Below, piece by piece: positions 52,919-62,025 of a stretch of DNA of 64,000 bases. Below the pieces are notes generated by a model. The model had not been told where the DNA came from, searched no databases, and was given only the letters and a program-made list of their open reading frames with translations. Within the stretch, counting starts at the first letter, position 1. Every line of letters begins with the position of its first letter. This stretch comes from Neiella marina (GTDB lineage Bacteria; Pseudomonadota; Gammaproteobacteria; Enterobacterales; Neiellaceae), in the NCBI RefSeq assembly GCF_002165625.1, contig NZ_NGNS01000019.1, forward strand, positions 1-64,000, written 5' to 3'. A program made the position numbers and the translations under genes.

Positions 52919-54400
52919 CTATCGCCCTTTAATCACACTTAATTTACTCGTAACTTGAGTTAGGGTTTTCTTGACTATGTACTCAAGGTGATGCGCTTCT
53001 TTATCTGAATTAAATGACACTCTAAATGCGATATAGATGCCGATCAGATACACGGCAACAAAAGCAAAGCCAACGACAAAGAATGAGATGTAGAGATTGT
53101 CGATCTGGGCATTGATAAACTGTGCGCTACTAATTGTTGCGGCCAGTACTAACGCGAGGTTAATGACTACCTTCAGTAGTTGCTTGACGTTGATTTTGAG
53201 CATGGTTGATGACAATGTGAAAAACGCGATGACAATGCCTAGCTCCAACAAAGCTCGAGTATAAGCAAATTGAATGACCGATTGAGTTGCTAAGAAATAC
53301 AAGCAAAGGAACATTGCCGCAGAGCTGATAATCTCGTAATAAAACACATATTTCACTTTGGCCAGCGCATATAGAATGGTGTTACTCATGGTCATGAATA
53401 AATGTGAGACGATGATTAACGACAGCGCGCCAAACACGTCGGCATACTCTAGCCACTGATCGCCCAGCAGCACGAAAACACACAACTCGCTGAAGAAGTA
53501 TAAGAACGCGGTAATAGGCAAGCCAATGCACATTAGCACCATAAAACTGATATTGAATTGGTAATGAAGCTTGTTTTTGTCATGCTTCGAATTGGAAAAC
53601 TCTGCAAGCAGTGGCTCACATGCTGGTGTGATCAATTGCGATGCGGGCATGAAAGAGATGTATTTCATGACATGGTAGGATCCCAGTTGAGCCTTGCCGA
53701 AGAATGAACTCACCAGCAGGGTATCCATTTGTGCACGGAGGTAACTAAAAATTTCTTTAGGGATCACCCAGCCGGTGTATTTGAGTTGCTCGCGAACTTT
53801 GGAAAAATCGATAGACACCGACATTGGCTTGATAATGTAAGAGCCAACGCACTTAATAAATGACGAGGTGACCTGGCCAATAATCAGTGCCCAATAGGAC
53901 TGTAGTAAGTAGGCAGAAATCAGGGTGACGGAGACAGCAATGACTTTCTCAGCAACCTCTAGTTTTAGAATTGGGCCATAATTTTGTTCCTTCATAAGTA
54001 GCGTCACAGCTGGGCACTGAATAGCTGTAAACACCATGTAGAGTGAACACACCCTTAGCACATCAACCAATCGAGGGTCATCGTAGAAATCGGCAACCCA
54101 AGGGGCGCTGACGATGATGCCTATGGCAAACAGGTTGCGGACCAGCATGTTCATGGTCCAAACACCGCTAATGACGCTTTTATCCAAGTTACTGTGTTGG
54201 ATTAAGTATGGCCGACCACCTGTCTCTGCCATGACCTGACAGAAGTTCAGCACAATGGTGGCAATAGCAACAATACCAAAGTCTTCCGGCACCAAAATTC
54301 GAGCCAAGATTAGCGTGCTAATCAGGCCAATTGAGCGCTTGAGAAAAGCGACCAAGATAAGCGTGAAGGATCCTTTTAGTACGGTATTTGCTCTGGACAA
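52919..54400 (-). CDS. Oligosaccharide flippase (second Wzx-like protein)
   Basis: This 493-residue multi-spanning protein of the MOP superfamily shows the N-terminal KRSIGLISTLILARILVPEDFGIVA segment (near residue 21), a PAVTLLMKEQNYGPIL element near 129 and a long run of helices. It is closest in pattern to LPS/teichuronic-type flippases (WzxC-like). It precedes the polymerase on the opposite side, so the two are a flip-and-polymerise pair. Having two flippases in one window suggests two glycans or a replaced module. Confidence 0.85.
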   Translation of the reverse strand: MSRANTVLKGSFTLILVAFLKRSIGLISTLILARILVPEDFGIVAIATIVLNFCQVMAETGGRPYLIQHSNLDKSVISGVWTMNMLVRNLFAIGIIVSAPWVADFYDDPRLVDVLRVCSLYMVFTAIQCPAVTLLMKEQNYGPILKLEVAEKVIAVSVTLISAYLLQSYWALIIGQVTSSFIKCVGSYIIKPMSVSIDFSKVREQLKYTGWVIPKEIFSYLRAQMDTLLVSSFFGKAQLGSYHVMKYISFMPASQLITPACEPLLAEFSNSKHDKNKLHYQFNISFMVLMCIGLPITAFLYFFSELCVFVLLGDQWLEYADVFGALSLIIVSHLFMTMSNTILYALAKVKYVFYYEIISSAAMFLCLYFLATQSVIQFAYTRALLELGIVIAFFTLSSTMLKINVKQLLKVVINLALVLAATISSAQFINAQIDNLYISFFVVGFAFVAVYLIGIYIAFRVSFNSDKEAHHLEYIVKKTLTQVTSKLSVIKGR

Positions 54401-54462
54401 AAAACTGCTCCCTTAAGTCAGTATTCCTTCGTGTTGTTCTAACTAGCTAATGCGCTAGGCGA

Positions 54463-55866
54463 TTAATAAAGCCGCGGGTCTATTTGATTACGAAATAGGT
54501 TTTTATCTTCTTGCGGTTGCTCTTTGACATCGCTTGAAGTCGTTAAATTGAGATTGTTAACCATATGATTTTTGAACACGATTAACAGCAACACAAAGAA
54601 GAACGGTTCGTAAATAATTAGATCGAGGAACATTCCGCAAACACAGTATGCTACCAGCGAGCAAGTGCAGGCTTTATTGAGATAATCGAGTAAGGGATCG
54701 GCAGCGACGTTTTTGTTATTGCACTGGAAGTAGCTTTTGAAGGATGTCCAGAGAATGAATAGAAACAGGCCTCCGACGAAAATCCCGGTGTTAGCTGTGA
54801 AGTTCAACAAGGTGTTGTGAGCAACATGTGGCGTCCCTAAGTCCAAGTCTCTAGCCGCCCATTGAAAACGTTGTGGTCCGGCGCCTAAAACTGGGTATTC
54901 AGCAATGATGCCCAATGCAGCTTGCCAAGACACTAAGCGTGGATTAAGTGGTTCATCGCGTTCCTCTTGTTGGGCGGCAGAAACCGTTGTTGCTGAGCGA
55001 TTCAACATGGCACCGCCCTGATCAATCACCGCCGCTGCCAGACCGAAAATGAGTATGAACTTGAACATTCGTATTTGCCATGGCTTTATCTTTGGCAAAG
55101 ATTTCATGCTGCCTTGCAGCATGAATACGGCCGCCACCGTTGATACGCCAAGGCCTAGGAATGCGCCGCGAGAGCCAAACAAGAACAGCGCATGCCACAG
55201 CAAAGGTACGGTAGCTAATATGCCGTACTTAAAGATTTTGTTGTCGACATAAAAGTAGGCAAACAAAATGAATGGCATCGCCATTACTAACAGGGTGGAA
55301 GCGCTATTGGCGTCATCGTAAGGCCCTTGGTAAGGACCCATCAAGCGGCCTTGGAAAAATTGCGCCCAGTTATAGGAGAGGTACTGGTCGTTTGCCCAAT
55401 AAACGTAGTAAAGGGCTAAAAATATATAGACCCCAGCCATAACCTTGGTCGCATTATGATACTGATCTTTGTCGCTCAAAATACCTATCTGAACGACAAA
55501 CATAATGACTATGGTATTGAGAGTGCCCAAGACAATATGAGAACTGGTGCCAGCGGAGTAGTTTTGATAAGGGCTCAGAATATCGGACAGGTGCATTAGC
55601 CCCCAGATCAGTACTAAAGCAATCACCTGCTTGTTTTTGTAGACATTTAAATCCATCCGCTTCTGAGCAAATGCGACGCCCCAAGCGAGAATGGAGCAAA
55701 TCGCCAACAGCTTTGAAATCGGCAGATCCGGCCACTCAAAGCGCCAAATATATTTTGGTTGCATCACTGCATTGAGCGAGTAAGCGGCGGCAGGAAACCA
55801 ACTATAGCGAAAAATGGAGACCGCTGAGCCAATAAGAATGGAATAAATGGCGATTAACTTTAACAT
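54463..55866 (-). CDS. O-antigen polymerase/ligase (Wzy/WaaL-like), possibly the XrtA-type O-glycosylation ligase
   Basis: This 467-residue membrane protein has about a dozen helices and a large periplasmic loop (about residues 275-355) containing RDEPLNPRLVSWQAALGII and HVAHNTLLNFTANTG, the polymerase/ligase signature with the conserved His. The N-terminus resembles the exosortase A-associated O-glycosylation ligase family (TIGR03097-like): a first helix, then ...NAVMQPKYIWRFEWPDLPISKLLA. It overlaps the upstream GT4 gene by seven bases. Either polymerisation of the repeat unit or transfer to a protein or lipid fits. Confidence 0.8.
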   Translation of the reverse strand: MLKLIAIYSILIGSAVSIFRYSWFPAAAYSLNAVMQPKYIWRFEWPDLPISKLLAICSILAWGVAFAQKRMDLNVYKNKQVIALVLIWGLMHLSDILSPYQNYSAGTSSHIVLGTLNTIVIMFVVQIGILSDKDQYHNATKVMAGVYIFLALYYVYWANDQYLSYNWAQFFQGRLMGPYQGPYDDANSASTLLVMAMPFILFAYFYVDNKIFKYGILATVPLLWHALFLFGSRGAFLGLGVSTVAAVFMLQGSMKSLPKIKPWQIRMFKFILIFGLAAAVIDQGGAMLNRSATTVSAAQQEERDEPLNPRLVSWQAALGIIAEYPVLGAGPQRFQWAARDLDLGTPHVAHNTLLNFTANTGIFVGGLFLFILWTSFKSYFQCNNKNVAADPLLDYLNKACTCSLVAYCVCGMFLDLIIYEPFFFVLLLIVFKNHMVNNLNLTTSSDVKEQPQEDKNLFRNQIDPRLY

Positions 55867-56987
55867 GCGCGGCCGTCATCTTTGTTCAGGGTGAGATACA
55901 ACTTGTTGTACTGTTCGATCATGCTGCTTGCTTGATAACGAGATGTAAACCTTGTTTTTGACGCTTGTTGAAATTGTTTAAAGATCGACTCATCAGCGAG
56001 TATTTTGTCAATCGCTGCGGCAAATTCATCGCCGCTATCATTGGTGGTAACAAAGCCGTTGACTTGATCGGCAATGATCTCTGGATTACCTCCGGCGTCA
56101 GTCACCACACAGGGTTTGCCGAGCGACATGGCCTCGAGCAAGGTCATCGATGTGCCTTCACTTAAAGATGAAAGCAAAAAGATGTCCATTAAAGCCATAT
56201 AGTGACTAGGGTCTGATTGATAACCAGGCAAGATCACCCGATCTTGTAACTCCAGTTGCTCAATCCAGCCCTCAATATTCGCTCTCTCATCACCATCCCC
56301 GACAAGAAGAAAGACGGTATTTGGATGATTCGCTGTGACTTTGGCGACCGCTTCTAGCATCATTTTATGGTTCTTGATGGGGTCCATTCGAGCAACAGTA
56401 CCGAGAATCTTCGTCGAGTCGGCTATGCCCAATTGCTGGCGCAGTGAATTGACTTCTTTATCGTCTACTTTTAGCCCAGCAATACCATTGTATATGGTTG
56501 TGATTCGTTGCTCAGGCAAGAACTCATATTCACCTAAGGCACTTTTCGTTGCGTTTGATATCGCAGTGACCGCATCAGTCACTATGTTCAACAGTGGGTT
56601 AACAACACGCCGTTTCCAACTGCTTGAGTCGGGGTAAAATCGGCCGTGCTCAGTAAATATCACTTTGGTTTTTAGACCGATTGCGGCGAGCACGCCATAG
56701 ACCCAAGGGGTATATTGATGGCAATGGATAATGTCGATGTTGTTGGTGCGCAGGTGGTTCCGGATTGCGCTAATCAGCGCCAGATCAAAACCAGGTTGGC
56801 GCGCAACGCTTGTCAGTGCAATGCCTTTCGATTGCAGGGCTTTGCCCCAGGGGCCAATGGGTTCTTCGATACAAAAAATGGACATCTCAAACTGGTCTGG
56901 ATCTGTGCCTTCAATGATGCTTTTGATGACCATTTCGGTGCCACCGATGCGCATATCGAATGTTAGATGCACAACTCGCTTTGCCAT
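55860..56987 (-). CDS. GT4 family glycosyltransferase (XrtA stp2-like)
   Basis: This 375-residue GT-B enzyme shows LTFDMRIGGTEMVIKSII at the start, HCHQYTPWVYGVLA near residue 89, FTEHGRFYPD near residue 111, TVARMDPIKNH near 202 and SLSEGTSMTLLEAMSLGKP near 281. The N-terminal and FTEHGR motifs match the PEP-CTERM/EpsH1-associated sugar transferase group (TIGR03088-like). It lies between the polymerase and an acyltransferase gene in a dense minus-strand operon. Confidence 0.85.
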   Translation of the reverse strand: MAKRVVHLTFDMRIGGTEMVIKSIIEGTDPDQFEMSIFCIEEPIGPWGKALQSKGIALTSVARQPGFDLALISAIRNHLRTNNIDIIHCHQYTPWVYGVLAAIGLKTKVIFTEHGRFYPDSSSWKRRVVNPLLNIVTDAVTAISNATKSALGEYEFLPEQRITTIYNGIAGLKVDDKEVNSLRQQLGIADSTKILGTVARMDPIKNHKMMLEAVAKVTANHPNTVFLLVGDGDERANIEGWIEQLELQDRVILPGYQSDPSHYMALMDIFLLSSLSEGTSMTLLEAMSLGKPCVVTDAGGNPEIIADQVNGFVTTNDSGDEFAAAIDKILADESIFKQFQQASKTRFTSRYQASSMIEQYNKLYLTLNKDDGRAC

Positions 56988-58019
56988 TTATACCGATACC
57001 CTTTTTTGAGAAAAGCTGTAGTTGGACCGCATATTGATAAACGGGATTTCGACCCAGCGATAGAGAAATTCTGAGATCACCAGTGTAATTGCCAATGCAA
57101 TACCGTAATACACCACGAACGGTAAGTCATCGCCAACTCGGCGCATCAATGCTAGCGCTTCTGGGTGCAGCAAATACATCGAGTATGACCGAGTCGATAT
57201 AAGCATTACCACGCCATAGCCTATGGGTTTGTGATGGACTTGCGTTGTCACGGCAAAGAACACCATACCGGCAAAAATCACCCCGAGTAGCAAGAAGCTT
57301 GGGTCGCTATAACTTGGTGATGGCGGAAACCAGCGAAAGACAAAACAGCTGATGTAAGCAATGACAGAGATGATTAGTAGCGGGGTTGCGTATTTTTTGG
57401 CTTTTTGCCAAAGCGTCGGATACTGAAAGTAGCACTGAGCCAATAGCACGCCAATTAGGCAGCAATCCCATCGAACATGGGTTTGCTCATAGTGGGTGTA
57501 CCAACCCAAGGCCCGAAATAATGAGGGTAGCAATAGTAAGATCACTAATACTGCTGTTTGATAGTGGCGATGAAGTCGGCCTAAATAAAGTAGCAGGGGT
57601 GCGATCACCAGATAGAATTGCTCTTCGACGCATAATGACCAACTCACTGTGAAGTAGTTGAGGTGATTATAATTTTGCAGAAACACGAAGAATGGTAGCG
57701 GATTAGGCACACTATCCTTGGTCGCGTAAAGCTGTACCAAGGTAAACGACAAAACGAAAAAGTACGCAGGCAGCGTGCGCATCCAGCGTCGAGCCCAGAA
57801 GCGTTTGACATCAATGTTGCCGAATTTTTTCTGTTCAGCGAATAACTGTGAACCGATGAGCCAGCCCGACAGCATAAAGAATAGATCGACGCCAGAACCA
57901 CCAAATCCCAGCGGCACTAAGTCAGGTGCTTTGCCAAAGCTACTGACGGTATGCGCGGTAAAGACCAGCATAATCGCTAGTGCTCGCAACACATCCAGAT
58001 AGTAGATACGACCCAACAT
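56988..58019 (-). CDS. Acyltransferase family 3 protein (OafA/YrhL-like)
   Basis: This 343-residue membrane acyltransferase shows the family start YYLDVLRALAIMLVFTAHTV with the catalytic His at about residue 22, GGSGVDLFFMLSGWLIG near residue 39, FWARRWMRTLPAYF near 72, and VSWSLCVEEQFYL near 125. Members acetylate sugars of O-antigen or capsule, often at the cytoplasmic or periplasmic face. It follows the amidotransferase by six bases and abuts the GT4 gene. Confidence 0.9.
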   Translation of the reverse strand: MLGRIYYLDVLRALAIMLVFTAHTVSSFGKAPDLVPLGFGGSGVDLFFMLSGWLIGSQLFAEQKKFGNIDVKRFWARRWMRTLPAYFFVLSFTLVQLYATKDSVPNPLPFFVFLQNYNHLNYFTVSWSLCVEEQFYLVIAPLLLYLGRLHRHYQTAVLVILLLLPSLFRALGWYTHYEQTHVRWDCCLIGVLLAQCYFQYPTLWQKAKKYATPLLIISVIAYISCFVFRWFPPSPSYSDPSFLLLGVIFAGMVFFAVTTQVHHKPIGYGVVMLISTRSYSMYLLHPEALALMRRVGDDLPFVVYYGIALAITLVISEFLYRWVEIPFINMRSNYSFSQKRVSV

Positions 58020-58025
58020 ATTAGA

Positions 58026-59924
58026 TTAGGCCTCGGCGGACTCTGGTTGGGCGTATTTATGCCACCACATCTGGAACATCAGCATACTCCACAGAAGAGC
58101 ACCATGATCATAGCGTTCGGATTGGTGTTGGAACCAGATCTTGCGCACTTCATCCATGTCAAAGTAAGTGGCTAGACCCTGCTCCGAGCGCAAAATGTAT
58201 TGCTCTGCGAGTTCCTTGATTTCTCCTCTAAACCAACTGGCCAGAGGCACTGAAAAGCCCATTTTTTTGCGGTACAAAATGTCATCAGGCAGCAAGCGCT
58301 TAAACGCATTCTTCAAAATGTGTTTCTTTTCACCGTCGTTGAATTTTTGCTCACTCGGCAGTGTTGCTGCGAATTCAATGGTCTCTGTGTCAAGAATCGG
58401 TGCCCTGACTTCCAATGAGTTGGCCATGCTCATCCGATCCACTTTGACCAAAATGCCGCCAGTCAGATAGGTCTTCATATCCGTGTAGAGGATCTTGGCT
58501 AAGTGATCGTCACCATCTGCGTGCTGATAGGCATCTGTGGTGATGGTTGACGGGTGATAGCCAGCCAGTACCGGTTGATACTGGGGCTTTAGCAGGGCAT
58601 TCCACTGACGATCTTCGATTTGAGCATTGGACATATAAAAGCCCAGATCAGCATCGGCACTCAGACTTGTCAGCAATGACTTGCCTTTGCGGCACACTGT
58701 CCAACTACTGTGAGCTAATAAGCTGGCTAGTGGTGGAAAGATATTCTTGCGAATAAACTTGGGAACCGCATTTCTTAACTTGTTTTCTACCGCGTCGACC
58801 GAATACTTCTCATAGCCAGCAAACACTTCATCGCCACCATCTCCAGCGATAGCAACGGTGACTTGCTGACGAGCAAGCTCAGATACGAAGTATGTGGGGA
58901 CTAATGACGGGTCGGCAAAGGGCTCATCAAAAAAGCTCACGATATGTTCTAGGTTGTCGTTAACGTTTTGATGAACGGTAAATTCGTGATGTTCGGTTGC
59001 GTATTGTTTGGCAACAATGCGGGCAAATTCCGTCTCATTGAATTTTTCTTCGTCAAAACCGATAGAGCATGTTTTGACTGGGGTGTCGCTGTTATTCGCC
59101 ATAAGCGCAACAACACCGCTAGAATCGACGCCACCACTTAAGAATGCGCCCAGTGGCACGTCACTGATCATCCGCCGCTTAGTGGCAGCAGTAAGAATCT
59201 CAACTAGCTCATCGGTGAGTTGCTCCGCGCTCGCGTTGGAACGTGTTGCCATCGACAGGTCCCAATATTTTTCAATCACAATACCGTCTGCAGACACCGT
59301 CATGTAGTGAGCGGGAGGCAGTTTGTGGATGTGTTGAAAAATACTTTTCGGGTCAGGAATGTACTGATAAGCGAAGAAGTCATAAACCGCATCAAGGCGA
59401 ATCTCTCGCGGGATATCTTCGAGTTCCAAAATGGCTTTTATTTCAGAACCGAAGGCGAATCGACCTTGGTCTTCGAAATAATAAAGTGGCTTTTTACCGA
59501 GTCGGTCGCGGGCAATGAACAGCTGTTGTTTTACTTTGTCCCACAAGGCGAAAGCAAACATGCCATTAAGGTGCTTTAAGCAGTCAACACCATCGCGTTG
59601 ATAGAGAGCGAGGATGACTTCCGTATCACTGTGAGATTTGAACTGGTAACCCTGCTGTTGCAGTTCTTCTCGGTGCTCAAGATAGTTATAGATCTCGCCG
59701 TTGAACACAATGACCAGCTGTTCATCAGCAGAAAACATGGGTTGATTGCCGGCTTCAGATAAGTCCAAAATGGCGAGACGGCGATGCGATAAACCGACGT
59801 ATTGATCGTGATATTCACCGCCAGCGTCGGGACCTCTATGACGGATGGCATTGCCCATCTGCTTGAGAGTATTGACGTCGCCTTCAATTTGATTGAACTG
59901 GGTGAATCCTGCTATTCCACACAT
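58026..59924 (-). CDS. Asparagine synthase-type amidotransferase, exosortase A system-associated
   Basis: This 632-residue class-II glutamine amidotransferase has N-terminal Cys2 (MCGIAGF), RHRGPDAGG near residue 29, FNGEIYNY near 74 and the AsnB synthetase domain with the ATP pyrophosphatase loop SGGVDSSGVVAL near residue 263. Size and layout match the AsnB-like XrtA-associated amidotransferase (TIGR03108-like). In polysaccharide loci this enzyme is thought to turn uronic-acid carboxyls into amides. It belongs to the minus-strand operon that runs from 64 kb to 53 kb. Confidence 0.88.
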   Translation of the reverse strand: MCGIAGFTQFNQIEGDVNTLKQMGNAIRHRGPDAGGEYHDQYVGLSHRRLAILDLSEAGNQPMFSADEQLVIVFNGEIYNYLEHREELQQQGYQFKSHSDTEVILALYQRDGVDCLKHLNGMFAFALWDKVKQQLFIARDRLGKKPLYYFEDQGRFAFGSEIKAILELEDIPREIRLDAVYDFFAYQYIPDPKSIFQHIHKLPPAHYMTVSADGIVIEKYWDLSMATRSNASAEQLTDELVEILTAATKRRMISDVPLGAFLSGGVDSSGVVALMANNSDTPVKTCSIGFDEEKFNETEFARIVAKQYATEHHEFTVHQNVNDNLEHIVSFFDEPFADPSLVPTYFVSELARQQVTVAIAGDGGDEVFAGYEKYSVDAVENKLRNAVPKFIRKNIFPPLASLLAHSSWTVCRKGKSLLTSLSADADLGFYMSNAQIEDRQWNALLKPQYQPVLAGYHPSTITTDAYQHADGDDHLAKILYTDMKTYLTGGILVKVDRMSMANSLEVRAPILDTETIEFAATLPSEQKFNDGEKKHILKNAFKRLLPDDILYRKKMGFSVPLASWFRGEIKELAEQYILRSEQGLATYFDMDEVRKIWFQHQSERYDHGALLWSMLMFQMWWHKYAQPESAEA

Positions 59925-59934
59925 TCCTGCGTCC

Positions 59935-61014
59935 CTACAGATCGATATACTTTCTGAGCCTTGGCCCTAAAGATCCTGTCATTTGCAGCGGCAGCCGTTG
60001 CCAGCTTCCAACTACCCAAGATTTAACCATACCACTAAGCTTGGAATCGGCACCAGTGTTGTTTGTGACTTGGCTATGGTCCACCGCTAGCCCTTTGTTA
60101 AAGTCTTGCCACGCTAGTGGGGTCGGTGTAGCTCCCCACTGAGTTTTGAACTTGTAGGTGCCTTCGCCATAGGTTGAACGGCCAAAATCAAACAGCTCAA
60201 TGCCGTTGTCTGCACAATGAGCCAGGAGTGACCAATACAGCAACATGTTAGGAGCTAGTCGGTTGAATTCGGCTTTGGTTGACGCCCATGGTATCGATGC
60301 CATAGTGCCATTTTTGACAATTAAACCGCCCCCCACAGGGATATCATCCTTGTAGATAACGGAAAGCAGGCAGTGGCTGCCATAGTGTTTGACGATTTGC
60401 TCGAACCATTGGTAACTGTGTACCGGCGAGCCCAAAGCACGCATGTTTACTAGCATCACTTCATAGAAGTGGTTTAGCAGCGTTTCTGAGTTACCTGTTT
60501 CTGAGTGCAAGCCATTCTTTTCAGCCTTGCGGATCTGGCTCCTCAATTTTGATTTAAAGCTGGCTAGTTGAGCTTCCGCCGATTGTGCCAACGCCATTCG
60601 CATACTTACCTTTAACCCTTGGAGTTGTTCAGGCGTTGCGGGCGGCTGATTGGCGGCCGAAAGTTGGCGCAGTTGCAAGTGATCAAATCGTTGCTTTTTA
60701 GCGTGTTGCTTAGCCGCATCGAGAAGTTGCTGCACAATCGATAATTCCGTTGCTAACGGGCCGCCAAGGTCGCAGTAAGGCAATGAACAAAGTTTGTTTT
60801 TGAGCAATGGCCTGGAGAACTCAATAGTCGGCAATACGCCAACAATGTCGTTGTTTTGCTTAGCGATAAAGTAGCGAGGGGTGAAGCCATAGGCTGCTTG
60901 TACCGCTTGGCCCCAAGCATATCGGTGGTAAGGCGAGGCATCAGAATGTTGGGCAACAAAAGCGTCCCAGCTGGGTTGATCAGCCTCGTTGGCGATTGAG
61001 ATAGCGATTGTCAT
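59935..61014 (-). CDS. FemAB-related protein, XrtA/PEP-CTERM system-associated
   Basis: This 359-residue GNAT-fold protein of the FemAB group shows DASPYHRYAWGQAVQAAYGF near residue 25, a LCSLPYCDLGGPL strand near residue 76 and the C-terminal ELFDFGRSTYGEGTYKFKTQWGA near residue 277. The beginning is typical of the PEP-CTERM-associated FemAB family (TIGR03019-like). It overlaps the deacetylase-like gene by four bases and precedes the amidotransferase. It may attach an amino acid or other acyl group to a glycan. The acceptor is unknown. Confidence 0.86.
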   Translation of the reverse strand: MTIAISIANEADQPSWDAFVAQHSDASPYHRYAWGQAVQAAYGFTPRYFIAKQNNDIVGVLPTIEFSRPLLKNKLCSLPYCDLGGPLATELSIVQQLLDAAKQHAKKQRFDHLQLRQLSAANQPPATPEQLQGLKVSMRMALAQSAEAQLASFKSKLRSQIRKAEKNGLHSETGNSETLLNHFYEVMLVNMRALGSPVHSYQWFEQIVKHYGSHCLLSVIYKDDIPVGGGLIVKNGTMASIPWASTKAEFNRLAPNMLLYWSLLAHCADNGIELFDFGRSTYGEGTYKFKTQWGATPTPLAWQDFNKGLAVDHSQVTNNTGADSKLSGMVKSWVVGSWQRLPLQMTGSLGPRLRKYIDL

Positions 61015-62024
61015 CGGAGCAATCCTCCCTGACTACTGCGTGTTTTTAGGATGCTTGCGGCTTCTGAGACCGTACAAAAATTGACATTAGCTTTGTCGTC
61101 CAGGTAGTCCAGAACATGCTTGATTCGGTGGCAAATTGTTTTATAACCAAGATCTGCTTCCATCAGGCCAGTTTGCCCCTTCATCAGGCTGGAACTATGC
61201 AGATACATATGGAGTACAGGCTGGCCCTTGCTGAGCAGCGAATCACACAGGGTCACCATTTCTGGGCCATTACATAGTTCTGGAGTCAGATAGAGTTTAC
61301 GCAGCAGATTAAGATGCCAGAGAAAGCCAATAAATCGAATCTTGGCAAAAGCAGAGTTTGATAACCGATGGTGAATTCGTTCGCACAGTTCGAAGTTACC
61401 CCGATTAAAGCCAACTGACACCGGTAGCTCAACCAAATCGCGTTGCGAGCCACATTGCAACGGGTCGTTGATATCCGGCCAATAGGCATCTGTTGGACTG
61501 GGAAAGCAAGAGAAGTAACTATTGCGATAGAACGGATAAACGCTTGAATCGACTTCGATGCCGCGCTCAATGAGCAATTCTAACACCTTGCCATCAATGC
61601 CCCAGCGGCCGGTTCGAAAAGAGCGCGGATAACTGCCAAATTCTTGCAGCAACTTTTCCATCAGCGCATCGAGTTTGTCGGCCACCAATTGTCTTGGCAA
61701 GTTCACCACATGTGATTCGAATTCGCCGGTTTCTCCAGTGTAGGGAGGATTACACCATGGGTGTAAATGGACGCCGAGTTCACTGTTACCAAGATCGAGT
61801 ACTGATTTTAACGTCGACGCTGCTTCTGGGTTTGATGCAACGGCGTAATCAACGAAGTAACTCGGACGGACGCCACAGTCGCTGAGAAAACGATGAAACT
61901 GAGGCACATGTTGAATATTGCTGACCGAGCAATTTTGTTCCGGGAATGGACCTTCCCAATCCCACTCTTCTTCAGTGTCGATCGACACCACGAAAAGTAC
62001 ATCCTTGCGCGCTGCGGCCGTCAT
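61011..62024 (-). CDS. Polysaccharide deacetylase-like protein (WalW-like)
   Basis: This 337-residue protein shows VVSIDTEEEWDWEGPF near residue 14 (the acidic NodB-type first motif), HLHPWCNPP near residue 86 for metal binding, and FRTGRWGIDGKVLELL near residue 135. These fit a NodB-homology deacetylase of the WalW kind. The frame is open to 62192, but the ATG at 62024 starts two bases after the preceding stop and gives the natural N-terminus. It probably removes acetyl groups from the glycan or a precursor. No signal peptide is seen. Confidence 0.8.
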   Translation of the reverse strand: MTAAARKDVLFVVSIDTEEEWDWEGPFPEQNCSVSNIQHVPQFHRFLSDCGVRPSYFVDYAVASNPEAASTLKSVLDLGNSELGVHLHPWCNPPYTGETGEFESHVVNLPRQLVADKLDALMEKLLQEFGSYPRSFRTGRWGIDGKVLELLIERGIEVDSSVYPFYRNSYFSCFPSPTDAYWPDINDPLQCGSQRDLVELPVSVGFNRGNFELCERIHHRLSNSAFAKIRFIGFLWHLNLLRKLYLTPELCNGPEMVTLCDSLLSKGQPVLHMYLHSSSLMKGQTGLMEADLGYKTICHRIKHVLDYLDDKANVNFCTVSEAASILKTRSSQGGLLR

Positions 62025-62025
62025 C

